Of a stretch of 7,496 nt of DNA, positions 5,768 to 7,496 are shown one piece after another; within the stretch, counting starts at the first letter, position 1, and each line of letters opens with the position of its first letter. Under the pieces are notes generated by a model. It did no database searches. It was not told the DNA's origin and saw only the letters and a program-made list of their open reading frames with translations. The stretch is from Thermoplasmata archaeon (GTDB lineage: Archaea; Thermoplasmatota; Thermoplasmata; Lutacidiplasmatales; UBA184): positions 1 through 7,496 of the forward strand of contig JASHWZ010000073.1 in assembly GCA_030043865.1 (NCBI GenBank), written 5' to 3'. Made by a program: the position numbers and the translations under genes.

Positions 5768-5777
5768 CTAAAGTAAT
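5768..5777 (+). promoter_or_regulatory. TATA-like box for the 5803 gene
   Basis: CTAAAGTAAT lies in the divergent intergenic region, centred 30 nt before ATG 5803. It and the box at 5699-5706 point in opposite directions about 65 nt apart, so both VOC genes could be controlled from the DNA between them. Confidence 0.55.
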
Positions 5778-5794
5778 CCCGGGGGTTTCCCGGG
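5778..5794. repeat. Paired CCCGGG palindromes between TATA box and start
   Basis: Two copies of the self-complementary CCCGGG (5778-5783 and 5789-5794) are separated by GGTTT. They begin directly after the TATA box of the 5803 gene and so cover the core promoter. They could bind a repressor, or could be chance in GC-rich DNA. Confidence 0.3.
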
Positions 5795-5802
5795 TCCTCG
5801 GC

Positions 5803-6651
5803 ATGCCCGCCGACGGCTCCCCCACTCCACGACCCCGGTTCCGGGACCCCCAAGTGAACCTGTATTCGGGCGCGATCGAAGCGTCCCTTCGGTTGTACCG
5901 AGATACCCTCGGATTCCCCGAGACGTTTCGAACTCCACGGCAGGGCCCTCCCGACCACGTCGAGCTACGCGCGGGCCCCTGGTCGTTGGGGATCGCGACG
6001 TTCGATGCCCTCGAGAGTCAACACGGGATCGCGACCCGGCCCGGCCCCCCGCGCGGCGAGCTGGCACTGTGGGTGGACGACGTCGACTCCGCGTTCTCCT
6101 GGCTGGTTTCCCAAGGCGTCGCGCCCGAACGGGCTCCGGAGGAGTTCGGCAACGAGCGCTACACCTTGCGAGATGCGCGACTGCGCGATCCCGATGGCAA
6201 TCGCGTCGTACTGGTCGCCCGAGCCGGCGAAAGTCCTACCCCTTCGAACGCCGCGGGGGCGAACCCCCGGTTCTCGGACCCGTTGTTCAATCTCTACGTG
6301 CAGGACGTCGAGCGATCCTTGCGGCTGTATCGCGATGCGCTCGGGTTCTCCGAGACATTCCGAACCCCGAGGGCGGGCGCTCCCGAGCACGTCGAGGTGA
6401 AGCTGGGCGGCCTCCTCCTGGGGATATCGACGGTCGAGGCGCTGCGGCGCGTGCACGGCCTCGACGGAGGCGGAGGTCCTCCGCGGTCGGAAGTGGTCGT
6501 CTGGGCCGACGACGTCGACTCGGCCCATGCGTGGCTCACCGCCTCAGGATACCCTTCGCTGAGCACCCCGCACGACTTCGCGGGGACGCTCCGGTCGGGC
6601 TGGGTCGCCGACCCCGACGGGAATCCGATCCAGGTCGTCGCGCGTCGATAG
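5803..6651 (+). CDS. Tandem two-domain VOC (glyoxalase/bleomycin-resistance fold) protein
   Basis: A 282-residue protein made of two clearly related VOC domains, residues 12-140 and 156-281, joined by a Gly/Ala/Pro/Ser linker. The copies share RF-DP---NLY, SLRLYRD-LGF-ETFRTPR (17 of 19 identical), DDVDSA and DPDGN. The canonical H-E-H-E metal set is not kept: the four aligned positions read Q17/E54/E86/V136 in copy 1 and L161/E198/E230/Q277 in copy 2. The Glu at position two remains, the second His is Glu in both copies, and the last Glu is lost. By analogy with metal-free VOC members such as bleomycin-resistance proteins, ligand binding or sequestration is as likely as catalysis (inference). 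The fused copies probably form by themselves the pseudo-dimer that single-domain members make from two chains. ATG 5803 fits the TATA spacing and leaves an 11-residue Pro-rich lead. It is divergent from the single-domain VOC gene at 5231-5677. Confidence 0.88.
   Translation: MPADGSPTPRPRFRDPQVNLYSGAIEASLRLYRDTLGFPETFRTPRQGPPDHVELRAGPWSLGIATFDALESQHGIATRPGPPRGELALWVDDVDSAFSWLVSQGVAPERAPEEFGNERYTLRDARLRDPDGNRVVLVARAGESPTPSNAAGANPRFSDPLFNLYVQDVERSLRLYRDALGFSETFRTPRAGAPEHVEVKLGGLLLGISTVEALRRVHGLDGGGGPPRSEVVVWADDVDSAHAWLTASGYPSLSTPHDFAGTLRSGWVADPDGNPIQVVARR
5836..6222 (+). repeat. Internal duplication, copy 1 (VOC domain 1)
   Basis: First copy of an internal gene duplication, pairing with 6268-6645. 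Similarity is visible in the DNA as well as the protein: 5889-5940 and 6321-6372 are near-matching in their coding bases, with mostly synonymous differences. It indicates duplication within this lineage rather than fusion of two unrelated VOC genes. Confidence 0.75.
6268..6645 (+). repeat. Internal duplication, copy 2 (VOC domain 2)
   Basis: Second copy. It is in register with copy 1 at an offset of 144 residues through the first half; the offset falls to 141 by the end, so a few residues were lost in the loop before the last strands. Confidence 0.75.
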
Positions 6652-6658
6652 TTCGAGC

Positions 6659-6670
6659 ACCGCCGGCGGT
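6659..6670. repeat. Perfect 12-bp palindrome between convergent genes
   Basis: ACCGCCGGCGGT fills most of the 22-nt gap between the VOC gene stop (6651) and the toxin gene stop (6674). The position suggests a shared transcript-end element, but there is no loop and no T-run on either strand, so a terminator role is unproven. Confidence 0.3.
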
Positions 6671-6673
6671 CGC

Positions 6674-7496
6674 TCAGGACCGAATCGGCCGGGCACCGAG
6701 CGCGCGGTACGGTTCGAGCCGTTCGTCGAGCGACGGTCGGAGCCGGTGGCGGCGAGCGTCGTCGATCAGCGCCCGTTCGAACGGCGTCAGGTCGCGCAGA
6801 AAGGAGAACCTCCGGGCGGCCTCGTCGCAGAGGCGGTTCCAGTTCTGCCGACGACTTCGCCCGATGAGCCGGTCGAGATCCGGCCACTCCTTCCGACCGG
6901 CGGAGAGGGTGCCGAGGACCCGCTCGGGGTCGAATCCCTGGCGCTCGTTCCACAGCTTCGCCACCGCGAGCAGTCGCGTCAAGTTCTGGTCGAAGCCCTT
7001 CTGACCGTAACGGACCGCATCGTAGAGGTCTCGTTCGGTCGCCCGTTGCTGGATCGCTCGGAGCTTTTCGGCGATCGCCTCCTCGAGACGAAGGCAGGGG
7101 ATCTCGGGGGCCGCGAACGGGAGCGACGGGTAGTACAGCTGAGGGATCGGCCGCCACCGAGCGGCCGGGAGGAACGGTGCCTCGCGGTAGCTGATCTCGA
7201 GCCGGAACCGGCCCTCGTCCCACTCGTGGCGGTATTCCACCGCGCACGCCCAGTTCCTCGCCGCGGTCCGATACGGGTCGGCCACTCGGAACGTCACCCC
7301 GAAATGCGGCGAAGCGAAGCCCGCATCGAGCACCTCCCGGGGATCCTCCGGAAGCCCCGCGTTGGTGAAGTCGAGGTCCTCGCTCAACCGACCGGCGTCG
7401 CCGGTCACCATCATCCGGACGTACGTCCCGCCCTTGAAGACGAGCCGCTCGACGGTCCCGGCGCTCGCCAAGGCGTCCAGCGCGTAGAGCAGCACC
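6674..7496 (-). CDS. AbiEii/AbiGii-type nucleotidyltransferase toxin (5' end at or beyond the window edge)
   Basis: At least 273 residues of an AbiEii-family (DNA polymerase beta-fold) nucleotidyltransferase, the toxin half of type IV toxin-antitoxin / abortive infection pairs. Numbering from GTG 7495, the motifs are VFKGGTYVRMM (19-29, the GG-T/S nucleotide-binding motif), RLSEDLDF (36-43, with metal-binding D40 and D42), RLEISYRE (98-105, the third acidic strand), EEAIAEKLRAIQQR (138-151) and RDLYDAVRY (155-163); the last two are the AbiEii-specific C-terminal motifs. All expected catalytic residues are present, so it looks active. Members add nucleotides to tRNA or other acceptors. The GTG at 7495 begins only 19 residues before the KGGT motif, and family members usually have a longer N-terminal helix, so the true start probably lies outside. 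The antitoxin (AbiEi-like or another small protein) would be expected just upstream on the minus strand, beyond 7496, and cannot be seen. No antitoxin lies downstream. Confidence 0.87.
   Translation of the reverse strand, partial: VLLYALDALASAGTVERLVFKGGTYVRMMVTGDAGRLSEDLDFTNAGLPEDPREVLDAGFASPHFGVTFRVADPYRTAARNWACAVEYRHEWDEGRFRLEISYREAPFLPAARWRPIPQLYYPSLPFAAPEIPCLRLEEAIAEKLRAIQQRATERDLYDAVRYGQKGFDQNLTRLLAVAKLWNERQGFDPERVLGTLSAGRKEWPDLDRLIGRSRRQNWNRLCDEAARRFSFLRDLTPFERALIDDARRHRLRPSLDERLEPYRALGARPIRS

Noticed and set aside
4493..5776. 427-residue open frame on the plus strand, antisense to two minus-strand genes
   Set aside because: Composition is Arg/Gly/Pro/His-rich without folds, while the opposite strand encodes a clear VOC domain and two membrane helices, each with a TATA-like box.
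6294..7247. 317-residue minus-strand open frame
   Set aside because: Overlaps the VOC and AbiEii genes in another frame and lacks any motif; the true minus-strand gene is in the frame carrying the KGGT and SEDLD motifs.

Overview
The window reads as a gene-dense, GC-rich archaeal chromosome segment. Four signs point to archaea. AT-rich boxes sit 25-30 nt upstream of five start codons, which fits leaderless transcripts made from TATA promoters. Shine-Dalgarno sites are scarce. One surface protein is packed with N-glycosylation sequons and has a C-terminal membrane anchor with an Arg-rich stop-transfer. A small winged-helix regulator resembles ones I associate with Thermoplasmata-type Euryarchaeota. 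A high-GC uncultivated member of Thermoplasmatota is my best guess, from protein style rather than any marker gene.

Layout: 1-884 (+) holds two tandem RibD-C/dihydrofolate-reductase-like genes, the first cut by the window edge. 1074-2686 (+) is a two-gene unit: a secreted, membrane-anchored, sequon-rich protein whose stop codon overlaps the start of a winged-helix regulator gene. 2883-4715 (+) is a divergent M29-aminopeptidase-like gene followed 39 nt later by a SAM-dependent methyltransferase. The methyltransferase gene overlaps tail-to-tail with a small two-helix membrane protein gene (4676-5140, -). 5231-6651 is a pair of divergently transcribed vicinal-oxygen-chelate (glyoxalase/bleomycin-resistance fold) genes: one single-domain (-) and one internally duplicated two-domain (+). 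6674-7496 (-) is an AbiEii-type nucleotidyltransferase toxin gene running off the right edge.

There is no rRNA, tRNA, CRISPR array, insertion sequence or phage gene that I can recognise. No gap between genes exceeds 200 nt, and the gaps hold promoters and short palindromes. Most genes look like accessory small-molecule-handling or stress functions rather than one pathway.

Most worth a second look: the M29-like protein, which seems to have lost the whole metal-ligand set of its family; the overlapping surface-protein/winged-helix pair, which could be a membrane sensor and its regulator; the double VOC protein without the canonical ligand set; and the regular leaderless-promoter pattern, which moves two start codons downstream of the longest open frame. 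I do not see a clearly new defence or mobile system.
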